A DNA stretch of 64,000 bases from Catellatospora citrea (lineage in GTDB: Bacteria; Actinomycetota; Actinomycetes; Mycobacteriales; Micromonosporaceae). The stretch spans positions 1,798,001-1,862,000 of the forward strand of contig NZ_RAPR01000001.1 of assembly GCF_003610235.1 (NCBI RefSeq), given 5' to 3'. The position numbers and the translations under genes are program-made. Positions 17,191 to 25,024 of this stretch are shown here, in pieces (within the stretch, counting starts at the first letter, position 1; each line of letters starts with the position of its first letter). The notes beneath the pieces were generated by a model. The model did no database searches. It had not been told where the DNA came from and saw only the letters and a list, made by a program, of their open reading frames with translations.

Positions 17191-17227
17191 GGTCACGACC
17201 TCGCCTCGCCGTTCGCCGCACGCGTGC

Positions 17228-18226
17228 TCATGCCGCCGCCCGCTCGGGCAGCAGGCCGCGCGGCACGACCTCGATCAGGAACTCCGGGCGCAGCAGCGCG
17301 TCGCAGACCACCGAGGTCACCACCGCGCCCGGGAAGTACTCGGCACGCAGATCGGCCAGGCGCGGGTAGGCCGAAACCGCGTCCGGCGTGACGTACTCCA
17401 GCAGCGACACCGCGTGCGCACCACCGGCCGCGCCGAACACCGCGGCGATGTTGCCGTACACGAACGCGGCCTGGGCGAGCAGGTCGTGCTCGTGCACCGC
17501 GGTCTGCGTCACCGGGTCGAGCGCGCCGAAGCCCGCGCCGAACACGTGCCGCCCGGCGACCACCGCGGGTTTGTAGGTGAGCGTGTCGTACCTGGCCCAG
17601 CCGGGGTTGACCGCGTGCAGCGGGCCGGTGGCGGCGACCGAGTCGAGCGCCACCATCGCGCCGGGCGCGAGCGGCACGTCCACCAGGATGCCGGCCGCGC
17701 CCGGGTGCACGGGGCCGTCGCCGAGCAGCTCACGGCGCGGCCGCCCGCAGCGCGGGTACGACGCGCGGGTCGCGGTGGCGGTGTAGTCGGTGGTGAGCAC
17801 CAGGGCGTCCAGACCGAGCCGCAGCGGGGACAGCAGCTCGCGCACCCGCAGCAGGCAGGCCCGGTACTGCTCGGCGAACTCGCCCTCGGTGGTGTACACG
17901 CTGGGCAGGTAGACCACGCCGTCGGCGACGCGCAGCACGTCGCGGTCCGTGCCGCGCAGCATGCCACCGCCGGGGTACGCCGTGACGGCGACGCGGTACG
18001 GGTCGGCGCTGCCGGGGAAGCCGCGCACCGGGATCGTCGACACCGGGGCCACCGTGCCGTCCAGCAGGACGTCCCGCCCCGCGGCGACGGTGGTGGGATC
18101 GACCGCCGGCGTGACGTACTCGACGACGTGCACGATGTCGGAGGGTTCCCGCTCGTGCGCCGCCAGGGCGGCCGCCGCGTGGGCGTATCCGCCGACCGCG
18201 GGCAGGTGGATCGTCAGGCCAGGCAC
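17228..18226 (-). CDS. Tandem Rid-family (RidA/YjgF-like) protein
   Basis: The 332-residue protein holds two Rid-like repeats. The first has HVVEYVTPAV near residue 33 and GFPGSADPYRVAVTAYPGG near 70. The second has SLLEYVTPDAVSAYPRL near 275 and GAVVTSVVCDALLRPEFLIEVV near the C-terminus. Rid proteins deaminate enamines/imines or act in degradation pathways as subunits. The duplicated form is uncommon. Its 5' end overlaps the PrpD copy by 13 bp, so it belongs to the operon. Reaction unknown. Confidence 0.75.
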   Translation of the reverse strand: MPGLTIHLPAVGGYAHAAAALAAHEREPSDIVHVVEYVTPAVDPTTVAAGRDVLLDGTVAPVSTIPVRGFPGSADPYRVAVTAYPGGGMLRGTDRDVLRVADGVVYLPSVYTTEGEFAEQYRACLLRVRELLSPLRLGLDALVLTTDYTATATRASYPRCGRPRRELLGDGPVHPGAAGILVDVPLAPGAMVALDSVAATGPLHAVNPGWARYDTLTYKPAVVAGRHVFGAGFGALDPVTQTAVHEHDLLAQAAFVYGNIAAVFGAAGGAHAVSLLEYVTPDAVSAYPRLADLRAEYFPGAVVTSVVCDALLRPEFLIEVVPRGLLPERAAA

Positions 18227-19554
18227 GTCACCAGCTCCTTCACGTCGGGCGCGGTGGGCAGCGCGGCCAGCGCCGCGAGCACCGCGTCGGCCCGCTCACC
18301 CAGGTTGGCGCGGGCCTTGGCCACCAGCAGCTCGTCCAGGCCGGGATCGTCGGCCGCGCCGCCGCACCGGGGCACGCCGACCTCGCGCACCCCACCGTGC
18401 GCCAGCTGCGCACGGACGTGACCCGGCGCGTCCGCCGCGGCGGTCGGCACGTCCTGGCGCAGCGGCTCGATCGCCACCCGCCGGGCCAGCGCGACGATGT
18501 CGGGACGGAACGGGTCGTCGAACACCTCGACCGGCAGCGCCCCGTCGCACAGCATCGCCGCCACGCACCAGGCCGCGGAGAACTTCGCCGCGTACGGCGT
18601 GGACGGCAGCCCGGCCCCGCCGACGATCGGCAGCGCGTCGGGATGCAGCCGCACGACGACGGCGGTGATGTGCGCGACGTCCACGTCGCGGCGCAGCAGC
18701 GCGGCCGCGTCGATCGCCGCGTGGCTGAGCCGGCAGGCCGGATAGGGCTTCACGGTGATCCGCGCCGCCTCCCAGCGCTCGCCCAGCCCGCCGTGCAGCA
18801 TCCCGGCGTCCGGGGCACGTCCGGCCAGTGCCGCGAACAGCCCGTTCGCGCCGTCGAGGAAACCCGCCGGGCCGGTCGCGCCCGCCGCCGCCAGCCGGGC
18901 GGCGACGATCGCCGCATGGGCCGCGAAGCCGGGGTGCAACTGCTTGGTGGAGCCGCCGGTGTGCAGGAACTCCAGCAGCCCGGACGAGCCGCTGGCCGCG
19001 ATCCCGGCGGCGTGCGCGGTGGTCGCGGCGTCGAGCCCGAGCAGCCTCGCGGCGACCACAGCCCCGGCGATCGTGCCGCAGGCCGAGGTCGCGTGCACGC
19101 CCCGGGCGTGGAAGGCGTGCGGAGCCGCCGCGCCGAGGCGGCACACGACCTCCAACCCTGCCGTGTACGCAGCCAGCAGGTCTTCGCCGCTCGCACCCGT
19201 CTGCTCGGCCAACGCGAGGGTGACCGGCGCGGTGACCGTCGTCGCGTGCACCAGGCCGGTGGCATGGGTGTCGTCGAAGTCCAGCGCGTGCATCGCGACC
19301 GCGTTGCCGAACGCGGCCGCGGCAGCACCGATCCTGATCGGAGGGTGTGCCGCGGCGACGTGGCCGAACAGCGTCGCCTCGGGTGGGCCGCCGAGGCTGC
19401 GGGCGACCTGCTCGGCGGCGGGTGCTTCGGCTCTGCGTACGCCCGCGATCAGGCAGCCCAGCCCGTCGAGGAGCCGCAAGCGCGCGGCGGCGCGCACCGG
19501 CTCGGGGATCTCCGCCCAGGTCAGGCCCGCCGCCCAGGCGATCAGGTCAGGCAC
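18214..19554 (-). CDS. MmgE/PrpD family dehydratase (second copy)
   Basis: A 446-residue member of the same family as the 6999-8375 gene. Landmarks are NAVAMHALDFDDTHATGLVH near residue 87, GVHATSACGTIAGAVVAA near 152 and KQLHPGFAAHA near 203. It starts at GTG 19554, overlapping the CaiB stop by 8 bp, and itself is overlapped by the Rid gene. The two PrpD copies differ clearly in sequence, so they are likely to have separate substrates rather than to be a recent duplication. Confidence 0.9.
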   Translation of the reverse strand: MPDLIAWAAGLTWAEIPEPVRAAARLRLLDGLGCLIAGVRRAEAPAAEQVARSLGGPPEATLFGHVAAAHPPIRIGAAAAAFGNAVAMHALDFDDTHATGLVHATTVTAPVTLALAEQTGASGEDLLAAYTAGLEVVCRLGAAAPHAFHARGVHATSACGTIAGAVVAARLLGLDAATTAHAAGIAASGSSGLLEFLHTGGSTKQLHPGFAAHAAIVAARLAAAGATGPAGFLDGANGLFAALAGRAPDAGMLHGGLGERWEAARITVKPYPACRLSHAAIDAAALLRRDVDVAHITAVVVRLHPDALPIVGGAGLPSTPYAAKFSAAWCVAAMLCDGALPVEVFDDPFRPDIVALARRVAIEPLRQDVPTAAADAPGHVRAQLAHGGVREVGVPRCGGAADDPGLDELLVAKARANLGERADAVLAALAALPTAPDVKELVTCLA

Positions 19555-20734
19555 CGAAGGCCCCTGCCGCGCGCAGCCGCGCGACCTGCTCCGGGCCGTA
19601 GCCGAGCAGGTCGTCGGTGACGTAGCCGAAGTCCTCGTTGCGGCGCGGGGCGCGGCGGTAGGCGGGCGGCTCGTCGCCGACCCGCACCGGCGAGGCGACC
19701 TGGGTGACCGTGCCGAAGGCCGGGTGCTCGGTCCGCACGATCATGTTGCGGGCCTGGGTGTGCGGGTCGGCCAGTGCGGCGGCCACGTCATTGACCGGCC
19801 CGCAGGGCACGCCGGCGGGCTCCAGCACGGCGAGCCAGCCGGCCACGGTCCGGGTCGCGAACGCCCGCTCCAGGATCTCCAGCAGCTCCTCACGGTGCTG
19901 CCGGCGCAGCGCGAACGTGGCGAAGCGCGGGTCGTCCGGCAGCTCCAGCACCTCGGCCAGCCGCCGCCAGAACTTCTCCTTGGCGCAGCCGACCACCAGC
20001 CACCCGTCTGCGGCCGCGAACACCTGGAACGGCACCAGCGACGGGTGCGCCGAGTGCCGGGTGCGCTCCGGCGCGAACCCGGCGCTCAGGTGCCAGGTCG
20101 CCGGGTAGGTGAGCAGGCCGACGGCGGTGTCGAACAGGCTCAGGTCGCAGTCCATGCCCTGGTCGTCGCGCCGCGCCGCGTGCACGCCCGCGAGCAGCGC
20201 CATCGCCGCGACGAAGCCGCCGGAGTAGTCCACCATGGACAGTCCGGACTTCGCGGGCGGGCCGTCCGGCTCGCCGGTCAGCGACATCCAGCCGGCCAGG
20301 CCCTGCAGGATGTAGTCGTAGCCGGGCTGCTTGGCGCGCGGCCCGGTCATCCCGAAGCCGGTCAGCGAGCAGCAGACGATGCGGGGGTTGACGTGCTTGA
20401 GGTCGGCGTAGGTCAGGCCCATCCGGGCGGGCACGTCGCCGCGCAGGTTGGAGTAGACGGCGTCGGACTCGGCGACCAGGTCCTCGAACACCTCGCGGCC
20501 CGCGGCCGTGGACAGGTCGAGCGACAGCGAACGCTTGCCCCGGTTGAAGGTCTCGAAGAACAGGGAGTCCTCGCCGTCGGTGTACGGCGGCACGTAGCGG
20601 CCGACGTCGCCGCCCGACGACGGGTCCTCGATCTTGATGATCTCCGCGCCGAGGTCGGCCAGGTGCAGGCTGCCGAACGGGCCCGCGCCGTACTGCTCGA
20701 CGGCGATCACGCGGAGGTCGGCCAGTGGTCTCAT
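19547..20734 (-). CDS. CaiB/BaiF family CoA-transferase (second copy)
   Basis: A 395-residue type III CoA-transferase. It starts with LADLRVIAVEQYGAGPFGS and has LGAEIIKIEDPSSGGD near residue 28. GLSMVDYSGGF near 165 carries the expected catalytic aspartate. It overlaps both neighbours by 4-8 bp in the operon. It would activate a dicarboxylic or branched acid to its CoA thioester ahead of the hydratase, aldolase and CitE steps. Confidence 0.92.
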   Translation of the reverse strand: MRPLADLRVIAVEQYGAGPFGSLHLADLGAEIIKIEDPSSGGDVGRYVPPYTDGEDSLFFETFNRGKRSLSLDLSTAAGREVFEDLVAESDAVYSNLRGDVPARMGLTYADLKHVNPRIVCCSLTGFGMTGPRAKQPGYDYILQGLAGWMSLTGEPDGPPAKSGLSMVDYSGGFVAAMALLAGVHAARRDDQGMDCDLSLFDTAVGLLTYPATWHLSAGFAPERTRHSAHPSLVPFQVFAAADGWLVVGCAKEKFWRRLAEVLELPDDPRFATFALRRQHREELLEILERAFATRTVAGWLAVLEPAGVPCGPVNDVAAALADPHTQARNMIVRTEHPAFGTVTQVASPVRVGDEPPAYRRAPRRNEDFGYVTDDLLGYGPEQVARLRAAGAFGA

Positions 20735-21792
20735 GCCAGCTCCCGGATGAGGTCGATGATCGCGTTCTGGGCGGCCCGGACCTGCGCCGGGGCGAGCCCG
20801 TGCGTGGGCGGCGACAGCTTGACGGCGTCGGCGAGCCCGTCGTAGCGGGCGATCCCCGCGGCGACGTCGTCGCGGGTGCCGCTGAGCGTGTACGCGGCCG
20901 CCATCGGCACGGGCACGAACTCCGCGAGGGCTTCGGCGGCGCGACCCTCGCGACGCGCGGCGACGATGGCCGCATGCTCGTCGGCGTAGTCGGCGAACAG
21001 GTCCGCGTAGGTCTGCACGCTGGCGTAGAAGCCGACCACCCCGCGCGCCCGGTCCCGGGCCACGGCCGCATCGTCGTCGACGGAGCAGCAGGCCGACACC
21101 ACGACCTCCGGAGTCCTACCTGGTAACACCGCCGTGGCGGCACCCGTCGCTGTTCCGGCGCTCGTCACTTTGTTCCGGTTGCGGGCGGAACCCTTGCGCA
21201 GCATGGGCAGGATCGTGTCGGCCAGGTGGCCGGGCGGGCACAGCTCGTGCGACAGCCAGCCGTCGCCGATCTCGCCCGCCAGGGCGGTCATCGCCGGGCC
21301 CATCGCGGCCAGGTAGACCGGGATGCGCTCGCGGACCGGCGGGTACGGCCGCCGCCAGCCGCGCACCGCGACGGAGGCCTCGCCGGTGTGCTCGATGGGC
21401 TCACCGGTGTACGCGCCCGCGACCACGGCCCGGATGATCGCGACGATGTCGCGCAGCCGGGCCACGGGCGGGTCGAACGGCATGCCGTGCCAGTCGCCGA
21501 TCAGGCGGCGCACGCCGGTGCCCAGGCCGAGGCGGAACCGGCCGCCGGACAGCTCGTCCAGGTCCAGTGCGGACAGTGCGGTGAGCATCGGGCTGCGGGC
21601 GAACGCCAGCGCGATGCCGGTGCCGACGCCTGCCCTGCTGGTCGCGGCGGCCAGCGCGGCGGCCGTGACCGGGGCGCTGCGGTGCAGCTCCGGGGCCCAG
21701 AGCACGCCGGCACCGGCGTCCTCGGCGCGGCGGGCGGCGTCGGTCAGCTCGGCCAGGCTCTCGCCCCAGGGCTGGAAGTCCAGGCGGATCAT
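20731..21792 (-). CDS. LLM-class (luciferase-like) F420- or flavin-dependent oxidoreductase
   Basis: A 353-residue luciferase-like TIM-barrel protein. Signature parts are AAALAAATSRAGVGTGIALAFARSP near residue 42, GGRFRLGLGTGVRRLIGDWHG near 82, PVYLAAMGPAMTALAGEIGDG near 157 and TYADLFADYADEH near 255. Between LPMLRKG and EVVVSACCSV there are some 20 extra residues (NRNKVTSAGTATGAATAVLP) not usual for the family. Start ATG 21792 overlaps the MaoC stop by 4 bp. Whether it uses F420 or FMN cannot be told from sequence. Confidence 0.87.
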   Translation of the reverse strand: MIRLDFQPWGESLAELTDAARRAEDAGAGVLWAPELHRSAPVTAAALAAATSRAGVGTGIALAFARSPMLTALSALDLDELSGGRFRLGLGTGVRRLIGDWHGMPFDPPVARLRDIVAIIRAVVAGAYTGEPIEHTGEASVAVRGWRRPYPPVRERIPVYLAAMGPAMTALAGEIGDGWLSHELCPPGHLADTILPMLRKGSARNRNKVTSAGTATGAATAVLPGRTPEVVVSACCSVDDDAAVARDRARGVVGFYASVQTYADLFADYADEHAAIVAARREGRAAEALAEFVPVPMAAAYTLSGTRDDVAAGIARYDGLADAVKLSPPTHGLAPAQVRAAQNAIIDLIRELA

Positions 21793-22289
21793 GCGGTCAT
21801 CGGCCCGGTCTTCGCGACCGGGAAGAGGTCCTTGTCGTGCGGGGCGTCGCGCTTGTAGACCATGACGGTGCGGGTCCACGACATGACCTCGTCGCCGTCC
21901 TGGTTCAGGCCACGGGTGCGGCAGGTGACGATTCCGGCGTACGGGCGGCTGCCCGACTCGCGCAGCGCGGTGACCAGGGACTCGGCGTAGAGCGTGTCGC
22001 CGACGAACACCGGGTGGGTCAGCCGGATCGCGTCCCAGCCGAGGTTCATCAGGGCGTTCTGGCTCATGTCCGAGACGGACAGGCCCAGTACGATCGCCAC
22101 GGACAGCCCCGAGTTGACGATGAGCCGCCCGTACGGGGCGCGGCCGGCGAAGTGCTCGTTGAAGTGGTTCTGGTTGGTGTTCATCGTGAGCAGGGTGAAC
22201 CAGGTGTTGTCGGCCTCGCTGATCGTGCGGCCGAGCGGGTGCTGGTAGACGTCACCCACGGTGAAGTCCTCGAAATAACGGCCGACCAT
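21789..22289 (-). CDS. MaoC family dehydratase, first gene of the eleven-gene operon
   Basis: A 166-residue hot-dog protein starting VGRYFEDFTVGDVYQHPLGR. It has TISEADNTWFTLLTMNTNQNHFNEHFA, where the Asp-Asn and His positions form the hydratase site. This subtype includes mesaconyl-CoA/methylfumaryl-type hydratases as well as other enoyl-CoA hydratases. ATG 22289 is preferred to GTG 22307 because homology starts there. A proposed IclR operator lies 56 bp upstream. Confidence 0.88.
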   Translation of the reverse strand: MVGRYFEDFTVGDVYQHPLGRTISEADNTWFTLLTMNTNQNHFNEHFAGRAPYGRLIVNSGLSVAIVLGLSVSDMSQNALMNLGWDAIRLTHPVFVGDTLYAESLVTALRESGSRPYAGIVTCRTRGLNQDGDEVMSWTRTVMVYKRDAPHDKDLFPVAKTGPMTA

Positions 22290-22344
22290 GGCGCCGACGC
22301 TAGCCACGCGTTGAGCAGCCCGTCAAGGGCTTGTTTCTCACAGC

Positions 22345-22358
22345 GAATCAGTGTTTCC
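22345..22358. promoter_or_regulatory. Proposed IclR operator 3
   Basis: GAATCAGTGTTTCC matches 12 of 14 positions of the 871-884 core. An extra GTTTC half-site precedes it at 22333. It lies upstream of the minus-strand operon start (22289) and immediately before the plus-strand GTG at 22367. Control of the operon is the more likely role. Confidence 0.55.
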
Positions 22359-22366
22359 ATTACGCC

Positions 22367-23074
22367 GTGGGATCGCATACGCACGGCTGGTGGATTCTGC
22401 TCCACATCATCCTCTTCGTCTTCTGGCTCGGCGGCGACCTGGGCGTGTTCTGGTCGAGCCGGTTCGTCCTCCGGCCCGACCTCACCCCCGCCGCCCGCGC
22501 CACCGCCCTGAAGATCATGGGCGGCCTCGACCTCGGCCCGAAGATCTGCCTCGTGCTGTTCCTGCCCAGCGGCGTCACCCTGATGGCCCTGGAACCGCAC
22601 GGCGCGACGGTGTTCGGGGTCAACCCGTTCGGCTGGCCGGTCGTCGTGGCGGTGTGGCTGTTCGCCGCAGCCTGGCTGGCCGCGACGATCACCGACCACC
22701 ACCACCCCGGCCGCCGGCCCTGGGTACGCCGTGCCGACTGGACGATCCGGCTCACCCTGATCGCGGCACTGGGCGCCACCGCCGTCTACACGCTGGTCGC
22801 GGACCGGCCGTTCGGGGTGGACACGAACCCGCGCTGGCTGGGGGCGAAGCTGCTGCTCTACACCGTGGCCATCGGCTGCGGCCTGGGCATCCGGCTGACC
22901 CTGCGCCCGTTCGGCCCGGCCTTCGGCGCACTGATGACCACGGGTTCGACGCCGGAGGTCGAGCGCAACCTGAAGCGGTCCATCGACGGCTGCCTGCCGT
23001 ACGTGTGGGGCATCTGGGGCAGCGTGCTGGCCGCCGCCGCCCTCGGCGTCCTGAAGCCGTTCGCGGAGCTGTGA
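22367..23074 (+). CDS. Multi-pass membrane protein, CopD/DUF2269-like
   Basis: A 235-residue integral membrane protein with about six helices. The first helix contains HGWWILLHIILFVFWLGGDLG, whose His is typical of CopD-like and DUF2269 proteins that may bind haem or copper. A His-rich loop TDHHHPGRRPW is near residue 112. GTG 22367 was chosen because the upstream TTG at 22331 would place the operator within the coding region. Function unknown. Confidence 0.65.
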   Translation: MGSHTHGWWILLHIILFVFWLGGDLGVFWSSRFVLRPDLTPAARATALKIMGGLDLGPKICLVLFLPSGVTLMALEPHGATVFGVNPFGWPVVVAVWLFAAAWLAATITDHHHPGRRPWVRRADWTIRLTLIAALGATAVYTLVADRPFGVDTNPRWLGAKLLLYTVAIGCGLGIRLTLRPFGPAFGALMTTGSTPEVERNLKRSIDGCLPYVWGIWGSVLAAAALGVLKPFAEL

Positions 23075-23095
23075 CCGCCGGGGACTCGGGGACAT

Positions 23096-23156
23096 GATCG
23101 CCGTTTCGGGTCGGAAACCGAGGTGGGACCGCAGGTTTCGACCCGAAACGGCGATC
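23096..23156. repeat. Palindromic element family D, intergenic copy
   Basis: A 61-bp imperfect palindrome: GATCGCCGTTTCGGGTCG is mirrored by CGACCCGAAACGGCGATC around a GAAACC...GGTTTC inner pair. It lies between two convergent genes, 22 bp after the membrane protein stop and 15 bp before the glycoside hydrolase stop. It is the most symmetrical copy of the family and may be closest to the ancestral form; a terminator role is likely. Confidence 0.8.
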
Positions 23157-23170
23157 TTCAAGCTGACGGC

Positions 23171-24781
23171 TCAGCGCCAGTTCTGGTTGGACTGGACGGG
23201 GGTGCCGCAGGTCCAGATGATCATTTGGGTGCCGTTGGCCGTGCCCCAGCCGTCGGCGTCGAGGCACTTGCCGGACTGCGGGTTGACGATCGTGCCGTTG
23301 GCGTTGACGGTCCAGCGCTGTGCGCCGTTGCCGAGGCAGGTCCACAGCTGCACGAGCGCGCCGTTGGCGGACGAGCCTCCGGCCACGTCCAGGCACTTGC
23401 CGGAGTTCGGGTTGACCAGTGAGCCGTTCGACTCGACGCGCCACTTCTGCGCGGGGTTGTTCAGGCAGTCCCACAGCTGCACCTTGGTGCCGTCGGCGGT
23501 GCGGCCGCCGGAGACGTCCAGGCAGCGGTTGGCGCCGACGTTGACGAACGTGCGCTCGGTCGTGCCCCCGCCGCCGCAGGTCGTGGTGAAGGCCCGGTCG
23601 GCCAGCCCGGTGCAGAAGGCGTTCTTCGCACCGGTGTATCGCGACAGCCGTCCGTCGACGAACCAGGTCGAGTTGACCGGGAAGTCGAAACTGCCGTCGT
23701 CGATCCCGTCCCAGCCGTAGCGGAAGTCCAGGTCGATGTAGGTCGCCGCTTTGATCACGCTGCTGAGGTCGTACGTGCCCGAGGTGTTGGGCAGCGGCCC
23801 GACGTAGTTCATCAGGCTGAACAGCCGCCGCACCCAGGTCTCGCCGCGTGCGGCCTCCAGGCCCGCCGTGTCGCCGCCGTTGTCGGTGAAGTTCATCATC
23901 CCGGACTCCGACACGATCATCGGTTTGCCGTGGTCCTTGGCGAACTTCATCATCTTGAGCACGTTGCCGTCGTGGTCCCAGTTCTTCCAGATCGCGGTGT
24001 CGTTGCCGTTGCCGTCCTTGCCGAGGTACGCGTTGCGGCACTGCAGCGCACCGGTGTCGTAGTTCTGCGGCGGCGTGCCGTTGTACAGGTAACCGTTGTC
24101 GTAGATCGGCAGGCAGAGCTCGTGCGCGAACACCGAGACGCCGATCCAGTCGGTCACCGCGTCACCCGGGTAGAGCTGCTCGTACTCGCCACGCACCGGG
24201 TGGAACACGTAGGTGACGTTGTCGGGCGTAGTGCCCGCGTCGATCAGGCTGCGCAGCCGGGCGAAGGCGTTGCGGTAGGACGCGCAGCTCGCGTCGGTGC
24301 AGTGGTAGAAGGTGGACACCTCGTAGTCCAGGCGCAGGAAGAACTTCGCCTGCGGGTACGCGTTCATGAAGTTGATCAGATTGGTGAACTGCGCGGCGTG
24401 CCGGCCGTCGGCGATCTCCTGGGTGACCGCGCGGGAGCGGGCCGCCTTGGCGTTCTCGTCGCCGCCGGAGAATCCGGGCGGGTTGTCCTTCCAGCTCACG
24501 CCGACCTGGATCATCTTGCCCTGCTGGGCGAGCCAGGTGGCGTGGTCGCGGTGGCCGTTGTTGACCCAGGTGCCCGACTTGACCTCGTAGTAGACCGAGC
24601 CGCCGGCGGGTGGCTGCGCGAACGAGTTGTAGTCGTTCCAGGAGGCCTGGGTGGACTGGCCGATGAACAGCAGCCGCCCGTTCCCGGGTGCGAAGGTGGC
24701 GGCGGTCGCCGGGGCGGCGACGGCGGTCAGGGCGGCCGCGGCGAGCAGGGCGCAGGCCAGGCCGATGGCGGTACGTCTCAC
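23171..24781 (-). CDS. Secreted glycoside hydrolase (GH26-like) with CBM13 lectin domain
   Basis: A 536-residue exoenzyme. Residues 1-28 are a signal peptide (RRTAIGLACALLAAAALTAV, cleavage near ATA-A). Residues 30-395 form a TIM barrel of the beta-mannanase type: FFLRLDYEVSTFYHC near 148 carries a likely acid/base, and KPMIVSESGMM near 287 a likely nucleophile Glu. Residues 405-536 are a CBM13 trefoil with three repeats (NRCLDVSGG, GKCLDVAGG, GKCLDADGW) and NQNWR at the end. It starts at GTG 24781. Family GH26 is my best placement; another clan-A family remains possible. Confidence 0.8.
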   Translation of the reverse strand: MRRTAIGLACALLAAAALTAVAAPATAATFAPGNGRLLFIGQSTQASWNDYNSFAQPPAGGSVYYEVKSGTWVNNGHRDHATWLAQQGKMIQVGVSWKDNPPGFSGGDENAKAARSRAVTQEIADGRHAAQFTNLINFMNAYPQAKFFLRLDYEVSTFYHCTDASCASYRNAFARLRSLIDAGTTPDNVTYVFHPVRGEYEQLYPGDAVTDWIGVSVFAHELCLPIYDNGYLYNGTPPQNYDTGALQCRNAYLGKDGNGNDTAIWKNWDHDGNVLKMMKFAKDHGKPMIVSESGMMNFTDNGGDTAGLEAARGETWVRRLFSLMNYVGPLPNTSGTYDLSSVIKAATYIDLDFRYGWDGIDDGSFDFPVNSTWFVDGRLSRYTGAKNAFCTGLADRAFTTTCGGGGTTERTFVNVGANRCLDVSGGRTADGTKVQLWDCLNNPAQKWRVESNGSLVNPNSGKCLDVAGGSSANGALVQLWTCLGNGAQRWTVNANGTIVNPQSGKCLDADGWGTANGTQMIIWTCGTPVQSNQNWR

Positions 24782-24866
24782 GGTGGGTACACCTTCCGTG
24801 CGGGAATGGTCCCGGGGAGCGGGATGGTGTCGCCAGGCTATGAACGGCGCGGCCGGATACCGCCGG

Positions 24867-24878
24867 TTTTCGATACTC
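24867..24878 (-). promoter_or_regulatory. Shared upstream motif of CBM13 exoenzymes, copy 2
   Basis: GAGTATCGAAAA (minus strand) lies 86 bp before the glycoside hydrolase start, followed by ATAGC 37 bp from its first base. The spacing matches the metalloprotease upstream region to within one base. Confidence 0.45.
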
Positions 24879-24888
24879 CGACATCATG

Positions 24889-24909
24889 TTGATCACCCGA
24901 AGTGATCAA
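24889..24909. promoter_or_regulatory. Perfect 8+5+8 palindrome between divergent genes
   Basis: TTGATCAC (24889-24896) and GTGATCAA (24902-24909) are perfectly complementary around CCGAA. The site lies between the glycoside hydrolase (minus) and the membrane protein (plus), ten bases from the shared exoenzyme motif. It looks like a dimer operator for an unidentified regulator. Confidence 0.5.
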
Positions 24910-25024
24910 GCGACTGCGCAGGGAAGTCGTCCACGCAAGGTGGAAACATCCAAAGTAGACCCGCGGAATGTTGTCTGTTTCGCAGGCTGGAACACTGTCC
25001 CTGAAGGCGCATAGGCTCGCGCGC

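Noticed and set aside
12652..22289. Steroid (cholesterol) degradation cluster
   Set aside because: Only the Ltp2/DUF35/MaoC/dehydrogenase layout is shared; ring-degradation, mce and kstR-type genes are absent from the window.
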